From NCBI RefSeq assembly GCF_003970385.1, contig NZ_RXZH01000001.1, positions 935,300 to 999,299 of the forward strand: a DNA stretch of 64,000 nt, in the 5' to 3' direction. A model generated the notes under the pieces. It was given only the letters and a program-made list of their open reading frames with translations, ran no database searches and had not been told where the DNA came from. A program made the translations under genes and the position numbers. Shown here one piece after another: positions 54,305 to 63,261 of this stretch. The first letter of the stretch is position 1; every line of letters starts with the position of its first letter. This DNA comes from Vibrio aquaticus (GTDB lineage Bacteria > Pseudomonadota > Gammaproteobacteria > Enterobacterales > Vibrionaceae).

Positions 54305-55848
54305 TGAACTACAAAACACTTCGTCTAATCCTTGGCGATCAGCTTAATCACAACCATTCTTGGTTCTCCAATGTTGATGAGTCGGTGTTGTATGTGATCG
54401 CCGAGTTTCCTCAAGAGGCTGAATATGTGCGCCACCATGTTCAAAAGGTTTGCGCTTTTTTTGCTGCCATGCAGAGTTTCGCCTGCGAGCTTAGAGAAAA
54501 TGGCCACCAAGTTCTGCACTTGACCCTCGATGACACCGCAAAGTTTGAAAAACTGAATGAGCTGCTATTGAGCTTAGTAACGCAACACAACGTTGACTCT
54601 TTCGAATACCAACTCCCAGATGAATATCGACTCCAACAACAGCTCAGCTCATTGACGCTGACAACATGCCAGATATCGACCATTGATAGCGAACATTTCT
54701 TGTTACCTCGAGAGCAGTTCGGTGAGCATTTTGTGAAGGGTAAGCATGTGATGATGGAGCATTTTTATCGCCGCATGCGTAAGCGTTTTAATATATTGAT
54801 GGAGGGTAACAAGCCGCTTGGAGGAAAGTGGAACTACGACGCCAATAATCGCAATAAATTAAAGCCTGCAGACGTGGCAGAGTTGCCCATGCCACTGATG
54901 TTTGAGAATAACGTCACTGAGTTTATCGCTCGGTTAGACAGCCATAATACTCAAACCATTGGAAATGCCAGTGAACGTTTACTTTGGCCTATAAATCGCA
55001 ATCAGAGTTTGTCGTTGTTGGCTCACTTTTGCCGAGTATGCTTGCCCAATTTTGGTCGTTTTCAAGATGCAATGACGGATCAACACCCATCGCAATGGAG
55101 CCTGTATCACAGCCGTTTGGCCTTTTCCCTCAATAGTAAAATGCTGAGCCCATTAGAGGTGATTAATGCGGCGCTGTCTGCTTATGAAAATAACCCTGAC
55201 ATCGATATTTCTCAGGTCGAAGGGTTCGTCAGGCAAATCCTTGGCTGGCGAGAGTACATCCGAGCGGTTTACTGGACCAACATGCCGGAATACGCTGAAA
55301 AAAATCACTTATCTGCGAGCAATGCGCTACCTAAGTTCTTTTGGACTGGAAAAACACAAATGAACTGTATGCAGCGTGCTATCGGCCAGTCGCTAGACTA
55401 CGGGTATGCTCACCACATACAACGCTTGATGATTACCGGCAACTTTTGCTTAATTGCGGAGGTAGAGCCAGATCAAGTCGAGGAGTGGTATTTAGGCATC
55501 TATGTTGATGCGCTAGAGTGGGTTGAAATGCCAAATACCCGAGGTATGGCGCTGTTTGCTGATGGCGGTATTGTCGGTACAAAGCCTTATGCGGCCAGTG
55601 GCGCCTACGTTCATCGAATGAGTGATTACTGTAAAAGTTGTCGTTATGACCAAAAGAGTAAAAGTGGTCACGGCTCATGTCCTCTGAACAGCCTTTACTG
55701 GCGATTTATGGTCAAGCACCGCGATAGGCTAGCGCAGAACCCGAGAGTCGGTGTGATTTATCGCTCTTGGGACGGCATGGACGTTGATGCTCAGCAAGCG
55801 GTGTTAGACACGGCTCAATCTTATTTGGATGACCTTGATGCGCTTTAG
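54304..55848 (+). CDS. FeS-BCP (6-4) photolyase-type protein
   Basis: A 514-residue cryptochrome/photolyase of the FeS bacterial class (PhrB/CryB-like). The N-terminal domain starts RLILGDQLNHNHSWF; the four cluster-ligand cysteines are apparent as NCM (near 360) and YCKSCRYDQ...GSCPLN. The family repairs (6-4) photoproducts. Its ATG overlaps the TGA of the preceding cryptochrome, so the two are translationally coupled. Confidence 0.88.
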   Translation: MNYKTLRLILGDQLNHNHSWFSNVDESVLYVIAEFPQEAEYVRHHVQKVCAFFAAMQSFACELRENGHQVLHLTLDDTAKFEKLNELLLSLVTQHNVDSFEYQLPDEYRLQQQLSSLTLTTCQISTIDSEHFLLPREQFGEHFVKGKHVMMEHFYRRMRKRFNILMEGNKPLGGKWNYDANNRNKLKPADVAELPMPLMFENNVTEFIARLDSHNTQTIGNASERLLWPINRNQSLSLLAHFCRVCLPNFGRFQDAMTDQHPSQWSLYHSRLAFSLNSKMLSPLEVINAALSAYENNPDIDISQVEGFVRQILGWREYIRAVYWTNMPEYAEKNHLSASNALPKFFWTGKTQMNCMQRAIGQSLDYGYAHHIQRLMITGNFCLIAEVEPDQVEEWYLGIYVDALEWVEMPNTRGMALFADGGIVGTKPYAASGAYVHRMSDYCKSCRYDQKSKSGHGSCPLNSLYWRFMVKHRDRLAQNPRVGVIYRSWDGMDVDAQQAVLDTAQSYLDDLDAL

Positions 55849-55940
55849 TTGACGTGAGCAAAAATCGGTGAGCAATTGCACGATTATTTTCTTTAAAAGA
55901 TAGGCATTTACATTATGATGAGTGCCTACTTTGTTACAAA

Positions 55941-56681
55941 ATGAAAATAAATATGTTTGCTGAATGGATAACTCCAGAAGCATTGATTGCAGCCTTGCTC
56001 ATTTTTCTAGGCTCTTTTGTTCAGACTGCAATCGGCTTTGGACTGGCAATTGTTGCCGCCCCACTTCTGTTTCTGATATCCCCAGACTATGTGCCAGCGC
56101 CTATCTGTCTTGTTGCGTTGTTTATCTCCATTCTTAACGCGATGAAACACCGTGATAGTGTTGAGATCGGCGGGCTTAAAATGGCCCTGATTGGTCGTGT
56201 TCCGGGCTCAATTGCTGGTGGCGTGCTGCTTGTGATGGTTTCTACTGACTTGTTGGCACTCTGGCTGGGTGTTTTGGTGCTGTTTGCTGTTGTGGTTAGC
56301 TTACTTCCGTTTCGGATTGAACCAACTCCAACCAGAATGGGTATTGCAGGTTTCTTTTCTGGATTTTTCGGAACGAGCTCTGCGATCGGTGGCCCACCAA
56401 TGGCGCTGCTTTTACAACATCAAGAAGCGAATCAGCTAAGAGGAAACCTTTCAGCGTTTTTTGTCTTTAGTTCCCTGATCTCTTTATTGATTCAAATGCC
56501 GGCCGGATTTTTAACCTTGCACCATCTTTGGATTTCTATCCCGCTTATTCCAGCGGCATGGGTTGGCTACAAGTTGGCGCAATTAACCACTCATTCTCTA
56601 CCAAAAGAGAAAATTCGAGTGGGTGCATTGCTGCTGTGTTCGATCAGTGGCGTTACAGCGGTATGGCAAGGGTTACAATAA
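55941..56681 (+). CDS. TauE/SafE-family sulfite exporter-like protein
   Basis: A 246-residue inner-membrane protein with about seven or eight helices. The paired motifs GSFVQTAIGFGLAIVAAPLL and GFFSGFFGTSSAIGGPPMALL are diagnostic of TauE/SafE. Proposed roles are export of sulfoacetate, sulfite or other organosulphur ions; the substrate is unknown here. It may be co-transcribed with the following ABM gene 35 bp downstream. Confidence 0.87.
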   Translation: MKINMFAEWITPEALIAALLIFLGSFVQTAIGFGLAIVAAPLLFLISPDYVPAPICLVALFISILNAMKHRDSVEIGGLKMALIGRVPGSIAGGVLLVMVSTDLLALWLGVLVLFAVVVSLLPFRIEPTPTRMGIAGFFSGFFGTSSAIGGPPMALLLQHQEANQLRGNLSAFFVFSSLISLLIQMPAGFLTLHHLWISIPLIPAAWVGYKLAQLTTHSLPKEKIRVGALLLCSISGVTAVWQGLQ

Positions 56682-56715
56682 TTTTTCGTTATTCATCTTA
56701 GGTTAAGGAAAAACC

Positions 56716-57009
56716 ATGATACTGGAAGTCGCAATATTGGATGTTAAACCCAATTTGGAAGCTGAGTTTGAGCAAAACTTCGCAAAGGCACAGACCATCA
56801 TTTCAAGTATGAAAGGGTATGTGTCACATCAGCTTCAACGTTGTATTGAAAACCCAAGCCGCTATATTTTATTAGTGAACTGGCAAACATTGGAAGACCA
56901 TGAGCAAGGCTTTAGACAGTCTGCTGAATATCAGGAATGGAAGGCTCTTTTACACCATTTTTATGACCCATTCCCAACCGTAGAACACTTTGAAAAAGTC
57001 TACGGTTAA
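56716..57009 (+). CDS. Antibiotic biosynthesis monooxygenase (ABM) domain protein
   Basis: A 97-residue single ABM domain of the dimeric alpha/beta-barrel type. The motif YILLVNWQTLEDHEQGFRQS is typical. Such proteins act in quinone oxidation, haem degradation or signalling; the sequence does not tell. AAGGAAAAAC precedes the ATG. It lies 25 bp before the yccF-like gene. Confidence 0.85.
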   Translation: MILEVAILDVKPNLEAEFEQNFAKAQTIISSMKGYVSHQLQRCIENPSRYILLVNWQTLEDHEQGFRQSAEYQEWKALLHHFYDPFPTVEHFEKVYG

Positions 57010-57034
57010 GGTTTTCTAAAGAAGGAGAAATAAC

Positions 57035-57463
57035 GTGTTAAGAACACTTGGTAATATTATTTGGTTCTTGTGTGGTGGTGTGTTTATGGGGCTAGCTTGG
57101 TGGCTAGTCGGCTTGATCTGCTTTATCAGTATTGTCGGTATTCCATGGGGCCGAGCATGTTTTGTGATGGGTAATTTCTCGTTTTTCCCATTTGGCCAAG
57201 AAGTAGTATCGAGAGATGAATTGACCAAAGAGATGGACATCGGTACCAGTCCATTGGGTGTGATCGGTAACATCGTTTGGTTCTTGCTTGCCGGTATTTG
57301 GCTTGCGATTGGTCACATCATGTCAGCAGTGGCGTGTTTTATTACCATCATCGGTATTCCATTTGCGCTGCAGCACTTAAAGTTAGCGTACATTTCTTTG
57401 GCTCCAATCGGGAAAACCGTGGTGTCTAAAGAAGAAGCCGCAATGGCGCGTTACTCAAAGTAA
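57035..57463 (+). CDS. yccF: YccF-domain membrane protein
   Basis: A 142-residue inner-membrane protein with two YccF repeats (GNIIWFLCGGVFMGLAWWL; GNIVWFLLAGIWLAIGHIM), each followed by IVGIPWG or IIGIPFA. The start is a GTG with AAGGAG at good spacing. The function of the family is not established. It is the last gene before a bidirectional terminator. Confidence 0.87.
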   Translation: MLRTLGNIIWFLCGGVFMGLAWWLVGLICFISIVGIPWGRACFVMGNFSFFPFGQEVVSRDELTKEMDIGTSPLGVIGNIVWFLLAGIWLAIGHIMSAVACFITIIGIPFALQHLKLAYISLAPIGKTVVSKEEAAMARYSK

Positions 57464-57477
57464 CCCAATAGAAACAG

Positions 57478-57503
57478 AAAAAGCCCCAAACTTGGGGCTT
57501 TTT
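57478..57503. terminator. Bidirectional terminator, yccF / argT-like
   Basis: AAAAAGCCCCAA / TTGGGGCTTTTT between convergent genes. Confidence 0.92.
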
Positions 57504-57518
57504 GCGTTTAAGGTGACG

Positions 57519-58301
57519 TTACTTTGTTAGCTCTTCACCATAGATATCGAACGAGAAGTACTTTGCGGCGATCTTGTCGTAAGTGCCATTCTCACGGATC
57601 GTCTTAATCGCTTGGTTAAACTTGTTAGCCAGCGCTTTATCGTTCTTACGCAGTGCCAGTGCTGTGCCTTCGCCAATGTAGGCTTTATCTGTGACGGCTT
57701 CACCCACGAACTCAAAGCCTTGACCAATTGCTTGATCTAAGAATGCCAGTGAAAGTTGGTCTGAGTTGCCAAATGTGGCGTCTAGACGACCATTTTGCAT
57801 ATCAATGTACACTTCGTCTTGGCCGTTGTAACGCTTGATTTTTGCCACATCGCCAAACATATCAGTGACGTAACGATCGTGAATAGTGCCTGTTTGAACC
57901 CCAATCACTTTGTCTTCTAAACCTTGCTTTGAAATCGTGATTGCTTCTGATTTGGCTGCCACAAAGCGCGCAGGAGTTTGGTAATACTTGTCTGTGAACA
58001 GCACGCGTCTCTTACGCTCTTCAGTGATACGCATTGACGCCATAATCACATCTGACTTACGAGACATAAGGCCAGGGATCAGAGAGTCCCAACTTTGTGA
58101 AACCCAAGTACACTTTAGCTTTGCTTCTTCACATAGAGCATCAGCAATTTCGATATCAAAACCAGCTGGTTTGCCGTCTGTACCCATGTAGTTAAAAGGA
58201 GGGTAGGTAAAATCAGAAGCAAGGCGTACAGGCTTATTCGCGAACGCAGGAGAAGCCAGTAGTGCAGAGGCACAAGCAATAACAGTCAGTAATTTCTTCA
58301 T
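57519..58301 (-). CDS. Basic amino-acid ABC transporter binding protein (ArgT/HisJ-like)
   Basis: A 260-residue periplasmic protein with a signal peptide (MKKLLTVIACASALLASPAFA). The family-3 binding motif is DGKPAGFDIEIADALCEE, and FTYPPFNY and DVIMASMRITEERKR are typical of lysine/arginine/ornithine or histidine binders. There are no cognate permease or ATPase genes beside it; instead it follows a hisC-like gene with an 11-bp gap, so one operon. The partner transporter must be encoded elsewhere. Confidence 0.85.
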   Translation of the reverse strand: MKKLLTVIACASALLASPAFANKPVRLASDFTYPPFNYMGTDGKPAGFDIEIADALCEEAKLKCTWVSQSWDSLIPGLMSRKSDVIMASMRITEERKRRVLFTDKYYQTPARFVAAKSEAITISKQGLEDKVIGVQTGTIHDRYVTDMFGDVAKIKRYNGQDEVYIDMQNGRLDATFGNSDQLSLAFLDQAIGQGFEFVGEAVTDKAYIGEGTALALRKNDKALANKFNQAIKTIRENGTYDKIAAKYFSFDIYGEELTK

Positions 58302-58312
58302 GATTTAGTCCT

Positions 58313-59392
58313 TTATTTCGATTCATTATATGGGTATTGGCAGATGGTGTCTGCGACTTCATTCATGCTCACTTTTGAGCCAACGGTGATGCGAACGCAG
58401 TCTTTTAAGCTTGGCTCATGGGCTTGATTACGTGTCACGATGCCCTGCTCAAGTAAGTATTGGAACAGCGGAATATCTGACTTAGTACGAATCAAAACAA
58501 AGTTGGTTGATGATGGGTAAACCATTTCAATCCAAGGGAGCGACTGAATACGCTCTACAAACTCTTCACGAGTATTGATCAGTGCCGTCGTGGCTTGGTG
58601 AACCTTGCTTAATCCACCATCGCTTAGCGCCTCTAACACGATTTGCGCTGAGCAGTCTGGCATTGGATAAGGAGGCACAAGCTTTTGTACAAACTCCATC
58701 ACGCTTGGTGAAGCGACAATAAAGCCACATCTTACCGCGGCAAGGCCAAATGCTTTTGATAGGGTTCTGATCACCACTAGGTTCGGGTAGTGGTCAATCA
58801 AGTCGACGACTGTCTCTCCAATCTCAAACTCAATATACGCTTCATCGACAACAACAATCGCATCGTGCTGAGTTTGCTCAAGTACAGAAACAATTTTCTC
58901 TTTGCTAAGAAGTTGACCTGTTGGGTTGTTTGGCGAGCATAAGAAGATCAGATTGGCCTGCTGAGCAGCATTAACCACACCTGCCACGTCTAATGAAAAA
59001 TCAGGCGCAAGCAAAGGTGTATCCACTACATCAATTGCCAAAGACTCGGCACAAAACTCATACATGGCGTATGTTGGTGAGCAGATCGCAATCTTATCTT
59101 TACCTGGCTGACAGAAGGTTCTAATTAGAAGGTCTATCGCCTCATCTGCTCCGCGAACCGCAAGCACAGGCTGTTGTGTACCACAGTATTTTTGATAAGC
59201 GGCAGCGATATCCTGCGGCAGGAAATCAGGGTAACGACTGTAATCCGCTTGATGCTCAGAAAACGGGATCGCTTCTTCTAGTTCGTTTGCATTGAGCCAT
59301 AAACGACCTGAGCCACCAATACGGCGTGCAGATTGGTAAGGTATTAATTTTTTTATGCTCTCTGGAGCCAGTTTTTCAGCAATCGAAGTCAT
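58313..59392 (-). CDS. hisC: HisC-like aminotransferase
   Basis: A 359-residue fold-I PLP aminotransferase. The motifs LNANE, SPNNPTGQ and TLSKAFGLAAVRCG (PLP Lys) match histidinol-phosphate aminotransferases. It is outside any his operon and co-transcribed with a binding protein, so it may be a second, specialised enzyme acting on histidine-related or aromatic amino acids. A LysR gene is divergent, with ~150 bp between them. Confidence 0.82.
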   Translation of the reverse strand: MTSIAEKLAPESIKKLIPYQSARRIGGSGRLWLNANELEEAIPFSEHQADYSRYPDFLPQDIAAAYQKYCGTQQPVLAVRGADEAIDLLIRTFCQPGKDKIAICSPTYAMYEFCAESLAIDVVDTPLLAPDFSLDVAGVVNAAQQANLIFLCSPNNPTGQLLSKEKIVSVLEQTQHDAIVVVDEAYIEFEIGETVVDLIDHYPNLVVIRTLSKAFGLAAVRCGFIVASPSVMEFVQKLVPPYPMPDCSAQIVLEALSDGGLSKVHQATTALINTREEFVERIQSLPWIEMVYPSSTNFVLIRTKSDIPLFQYLLEQGIVTRNQAHEPSLKDCVRITVGSKVSMNEVADTICQYPYNESK

Positions 59393-59541
59393 GAGTCAGT
59401 ATCTCTTGTGATTTTATAGGCACTATTTTAGAAAATAAATTCATATAAATGCTCTTTGATTGGTAATTTAGTCAAAAGTTGATTAACTATGAAACGAAAA
59501 TAAGACATACTAGCCATGCATTTTTATCATGACTAAAGCGA

Positions 59542-60426
59542 ATGGCACATAGACTCCCCTCTACAAAGCAGCTACAAATCTTCTTGGCTACCGCACAGCA
59601 TCTTAATTTCACTCATGCAGGTGAAGCGATGAACATGACTCAAGGTGCGATCAGTCGACAGGTTCAATCCTTGGAAGAGATTGTAGGGGTGAACCTTTTC
59701 TATCGCCAAGCAAGAGGTCTTTCCCTGACACCTGAAGGTGAACGTTTTGTTAGCTTGGCTGAAGAGGTCGTCGGTCAACTGCAAAGAGCGGTGAGGGAAG
59801 TGGCGGAAGGGGCAAATCGAATTAAACTCAATGCGCCAACCTGTATAACCTCGTGGCTGCTAGGTCGTTTAGCTGAGTTTCAGCAGCATTATCCCGATAT
59901 CAATGTTGAGCTGACTTCCACGACGAAACATCAAGTGACCCCTAACTTTGACAGTTTTGATTTGGCCATTTTGTACGGCAAGCCACTAAAGACCAAAACC
60001 ATCAATCAAACCCTGCTGTTCAATGAGCGCTTGTCACCAATTTGCTCACCAGAACTGTGGGCATCAGAAGAGGGCACATTAGAGAAGAGGCTATCTAAGC
60101 TGGCTGATTTTACTTGGTTACACGCCAATGCTGAGCAATCTGATTGGCACCTTTGGCTGAGTGAGTTTACCTCTGGTGTGAAGAAGGCCAAGCGTAACCA
60201 AACCTTCGCCACGCTGGATCAATCTATGGGTGCTGCGCAGCTTGGCTATGGGATTGCAATTGGCGATCTGACATTGGCCGAACGAGATCTCAAACTGAAA
60301 CACCTCGTCCAACCCTTTAACGAAAGCGTGCTGTCGGGCAATGGGTATTATCTGATGACACCAAGCCGAGCGGAAAGCCAGCATATAACGCAGCTGGTGG
60401 AGTGGTTAGCGAAAGACGGGGAGTGA
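59542..60426 (+). CDS. LysR-family regulator (GcvA-like)
   Basis: A 294-residue LysR protein: winged helix at about 8-65 (NFTHAGEAMNMTQGAISRQVQSLE) and an effector domain of GcvA type. It is divergent from the hisC-argT-like operon, its probable target. The effector is unknown. Confidence 0.9.
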   Translation: MAHRLPSTKQLQIFLATAQHLNFTHAGEAMNMTQGAISRQVQSLEEIVGVNLFYRQARGLSLTPEGERFVSLAEEVVGQLQRAVREVAEGANRIKLNAPTCITSWLLGRLAEFQQHYPDINVELTSTTKHQVTPNFDSFDLAILYGKPLKTKTINQTLLFNERLSPICSPELWASEEGTLEKRLSKLADFTWLHANAEQSDWHLWLSEFTSGVKKAKRNQTFATLDQSMGAAQLGYGIAIGDLTLAERDLKLKHLVQPFNESVLSGNGYYLMTPSRAESQHITQLVEWLAKDGE

Positions 60427-60444
60427 GTCTAAAAGCGGTTTGAA

Positions 60445-61371
60445 CTAGCGTTCCTCAGAGTTCAAAAGCTCTTCAATAATCTGCTTAATCCATAGGGTGG
60501 TTTTGTTTTGACGATTCTTATGGTGATAGTAGACAAAGACTTCTGGGCCAAACTCTTCGTTATCCATAACAATAGGAATGCGTCTTAACGCTTTTGATTT
60601 ATCGGCGTTTGTGAGCTTAGAAGCGGGGAAAGCTATATCCGAACTTTCGACAACCGATATAACAGCGGATGGCAGCTCTGATCGAAAGGCGATGTTGGGT
60701 TCAATGTTCCTCAGTTTGAGCATCTTTTCAGTGAACGATTGTGTCGAGTTCCAGTCCGCAGCGATGATGGTGGCGAATTCGAAGTCAGCCGCCTGTTCAA
60801 AATCTAAAGTCTTACCCTGGTATGGATGATCTTTTCGCACGTAGATATGAAAACTATCTTGCGCGACCTTTTTACTGATCAGCTCTTTAGGTGCGTGACT
60901 GATTTCGTAGTTAACGCCCAATACCACTTCATCGTTAATTAGCTCTTGCATGGTGTTCTTTGACCAATTAAGCAGCTGAACTTGAACGTTTGGAGCGTGT
61001 GAACGGATGGCCCAAAAGATGTCACTGGCAAATGAACTGAGAATAAAAGGGGCGAGAGCGATCTTGATGGTCCCTGTAAGCTCTTCTGGGTTGAATTGAG
61101 AACTCGCGTTGATGGAACTAGACAACTGATCCAAGAGCGGCGCGATATTATCCGCTAAGGTGTTGGCGTATTCCGTTGCTCGAAGTCCGTGATGGGTTTT
61201 GACAAACAGCTCATCATCGAAATGATCTCTTAGCCTTTGTAGCGCTTTACTGACTGCAGGTTGAGAGACAAATAGCCTTTCTGCCGCTTTACGCATATTT
61301 CGTTCTTGATGAAGAATAATAAAAGTGCGTAATAAATTTAAATCTAAGTTTGCGAATAGGTCTTTTGCCAT
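60445..61371 (-). CDS. LysR-family transcriptional regulator
   Basis: A 308-residue LysR protein (helix-turn-helix RKAAERLFVSQPAVSKALQRL). It is convergent with the other LysR gene and has no divergent partner: the next gene is on the same strand 85 bp upstream. Its target cannot be guessed. Confidence 0.9.
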   Translation of the reverse strand: MAKDLFANLDLNLLRTFIILHQERNMRKAAERLFVSQPAVSKALQRLRDHFDDELFVKTHHGLRATEYANTLADNIAPLLDQLSSSINASSQFNPEELTGTIKIALAPFILSSFASDIFWAIRSHAPNVQVQLLNWSKNTMQELINDEVVLGVNYEISHAPKELISKKVAQDSFHIYVRKDHPYQGKTLDFEQAADFEFATIIAADWNSTQSFTEKMLKLRNIEPNIAFRSELPSAVISVVESSDIAFPASKLTNADKSKALRRIPIVMDNEEFGPEVFVYYHHKNRQNKTTLWIKQIIEELLNSEER

Positions 61372-61456
61372 GTCAGCCTCCGTGCTAGTGGTTCGATAAT
61401 ATCGCTCTTATGATAGATTCACCAATACATATTCCTTACGAATCAAGAATAAACCA

Positions 61457-62323
61457 TCAATATGCCTTAATCCCAAAAGCTTTGAGTTTTGGTGGCAGCA
61501 CGCTATCAAGTTGATCTATTTGGTCAGGGTAAATTTCGATGAGTGGAAATTGGTGTGCTTGGTAAATGTCTCTGATTGACGTTTGCTGCTGTTCATTCAT
61601 GTTACCTGAGTCATTGCCCCAGTATTGCAAATAGACCTTACCGCTCGGTAGGTAGAAATCACTCAACACATCTTCTTCGATAGGAAGTTGTCGATCATAG
61701 GCGTGAACAATGCCATTCATGTACAGCCAGTTATCAATGATCAGCTCGCCTTTAGAACGAACATAATGGCCGTCTAAGGTGCGATGTTTGGCTTCGAATT
61801 TTTGCCTAAAGCTAGAAAGTGACTTGTCGGTTGCGTGTGCTTCGGCGTCTTGGCCCGAAAACTCGACGACGGATTGTCTGAGTCGCTTATTACGAATAAT
61901 ACTGTCGTGCCAAACGACAAACTTTTGTCCACTTTCTTTGTCTTCTCTTTGATAACCTGCTGCGGTCAGTCCCGATGCGGTGACTGACCACCCATCATCA
62001 GACTTTTCTATCCAACCAAGCTCTTGCAGTAGCTGATTGATTTTCTTGGCGCTAAGCGAGAAACGTTGACCAATTTGAGTGGCGCTGAGCGTGTTTCCGC
62101 TAGTGGCTGTCGAGTCGATCAGTAGGTTTTCTGGCCAGACAATAAATTGCCCAAACTTGGTGTGATTCACGTACTCACCACCAAATTTTTTCCCCAGTTC
62201 TGTCAGTACCCAGCCATCCTCGCCGCGATTAATGTAGCCTGCGATTTTGAGCTCGCTAAATAGATCTTTGGCGTCCAGATCGCGCAACTTTGCCAGTGCC
62301 GTGGTTGAGATTTTGTCAGACAT
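61457..62323 (-). CDS. Tandem winged-helix-like repeats plus nuclease-like C-terminus
   Basis: 288 residues. Two similar N-terminal units (each with DGW-x2-T-x2-G then G/A-G, around residues 30-60 and 105-135) look like winged helices. Residues ~185-245 resemble a restriction-endonuclease-like core: RSKGELIIDNWLY (acidic), SDFYLP (Asp), then KVYLQYWG. The place where an acidic residue is expected before YWG is Gln, so it may be catalytically altered. The gene precedes the LysR gene on the same strand. The role is unknown. Confidence 0.55.
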   Translation of the reverse strand: MSDKISTTALAKLRDLDAKDLFSELKIAGYINRGEDGWVLTELGKKFGGEYVNHTKFGQFIVWPENLLIDSTATSGNTLSATQIGQRFSLSAKKINQLLQELGWIEKSDDGWSVTASGLTAAGYQREDKESGQKFVVWHDSIIRNKRLRQSVVEFSGQDAEAHATDKSLSSFRQKFEAKHRTLDGHYVRSKGELIIDNWLYMNGIVHAYDRQLPIEEDVLSDFYLPSGKVYLQYWGNDSGNMNEQQQTSIRDIYQAHQFPLIEIYPDQIDQLDSVLPPKLKAFGIKAY

Positions 62324-62372
62324 GGGTACCTCCGGTTCAATATCGACATTGTTGGAGTAAAGACCAATTTAA

Positions 62373-63164
62373 TCAAGCGGATGAGTGCAAATATTGGAGA
62401 GGCGTAGCGCCAGTTTGCTGCTTGAAGAAGGTAATGAAAGCACTGTCGCTCGAAAATTCTAACTGATAAGCGACGTCATTGACTTGCAAACCTTGTGACA
62501 ATAGTTCTATGGATCTAAGCAGTCGCCATTGTTGCCGCCAAGATTGATACGGCATACCTGTCTCTCGAGTGAATATCCGGCTGATAGTTTTACTGCTCGC
62601 CCCAATGTGATTGGCGAGCTGATTGAGTGCTGGAACGATAGAAGTGGGCTGGTTTAGGGAGTCAATCCAACCTGACAATCGAGGATCACTAGGAATCGGT
62701 AAGGAAAGCAATTGCTCAGTTGATTGGTTTAACTCTTCGATAAATAGGGCAAGTGTGTTGGTCATTTCAGACTCTGGTTTGTTCCACTCCCAAAACGACA
62801 TGCGTTCAATAAGGGCTTGCAGTAAGGGAGTCACTTCAACAATTTTGATTTGATCAATCCGACTAACCTGATCAATTTGGGGCGCTACGGTGAGATCGAA
62901 ATAAAGTGAACGATACTCAACGACGTTGTTCATGATGGCGCAATGCTTAACACCTGCAGGGATCCAGGCCGCACGAGTAGGGGGCAAGACACTCTTTCGT
63001 CCTTGTAGCTGAATGCTCATACATCCTTGAGGGGCATAGAGTAATTGCGCTTTGGCATGAGAGTGCATACCTGAGTCATGTTTGCCGACTCGCGCTGCAA
63101 TGCCAACGACATAAGAATCAAGCTCGTCAGCGTTAAAACGGGTTGTTTCATCAATCAGCGCCAT
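62373..63164 (-). CDS. AraC-family transcriptional regulator, cupin N-terminus
   Basis: A 263-residue protein with an N-terminal cupin (KAQLLYAPQGCMSIQLQG; PTRAAWIPAGVKH) and a C-terminal AraC helix-turn-helix (GASSKTISRIFTRETGMPYQSW; FSSDSAFITFFKQQTGATP). It is divergent from the MFS gene at the right edge, ~97 bp apart, and probably regulates it. Confidence 0.9.
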   Translation of the reverse strand: MALIDETTRFNADELDSYVVGIAARVGKHDSGMHSHAKAQLLYAPQGCMSIQLQGRKSVLPPTRAAWIPAGVKHCAIMNNVVEYRSLYFDLTVAPQIDQVSRIDQIKIVEVTPLLQALIERMSFWEWNKPESEMTNTLALFIEELNQSTEQLLSLPIPSDPRLSGWIDSLNQPTSIVPALNQLANHIGASSKTISRIFTRETGMPYQSWRQQWRLLRSIELLSQGLQVNDVAYQLEFSSDSAFITFFKQQTGATPLQYLHSSA

Positions 63165-63261
63165 GTTGTCCTTATTTTGATGTTTATTGTTTTAATGTCG
63201 TTATATGGACTTTAGCAGTTTGCCTAAACTACGCCTACTTATTTGAGAACAGGTGAAAGAG

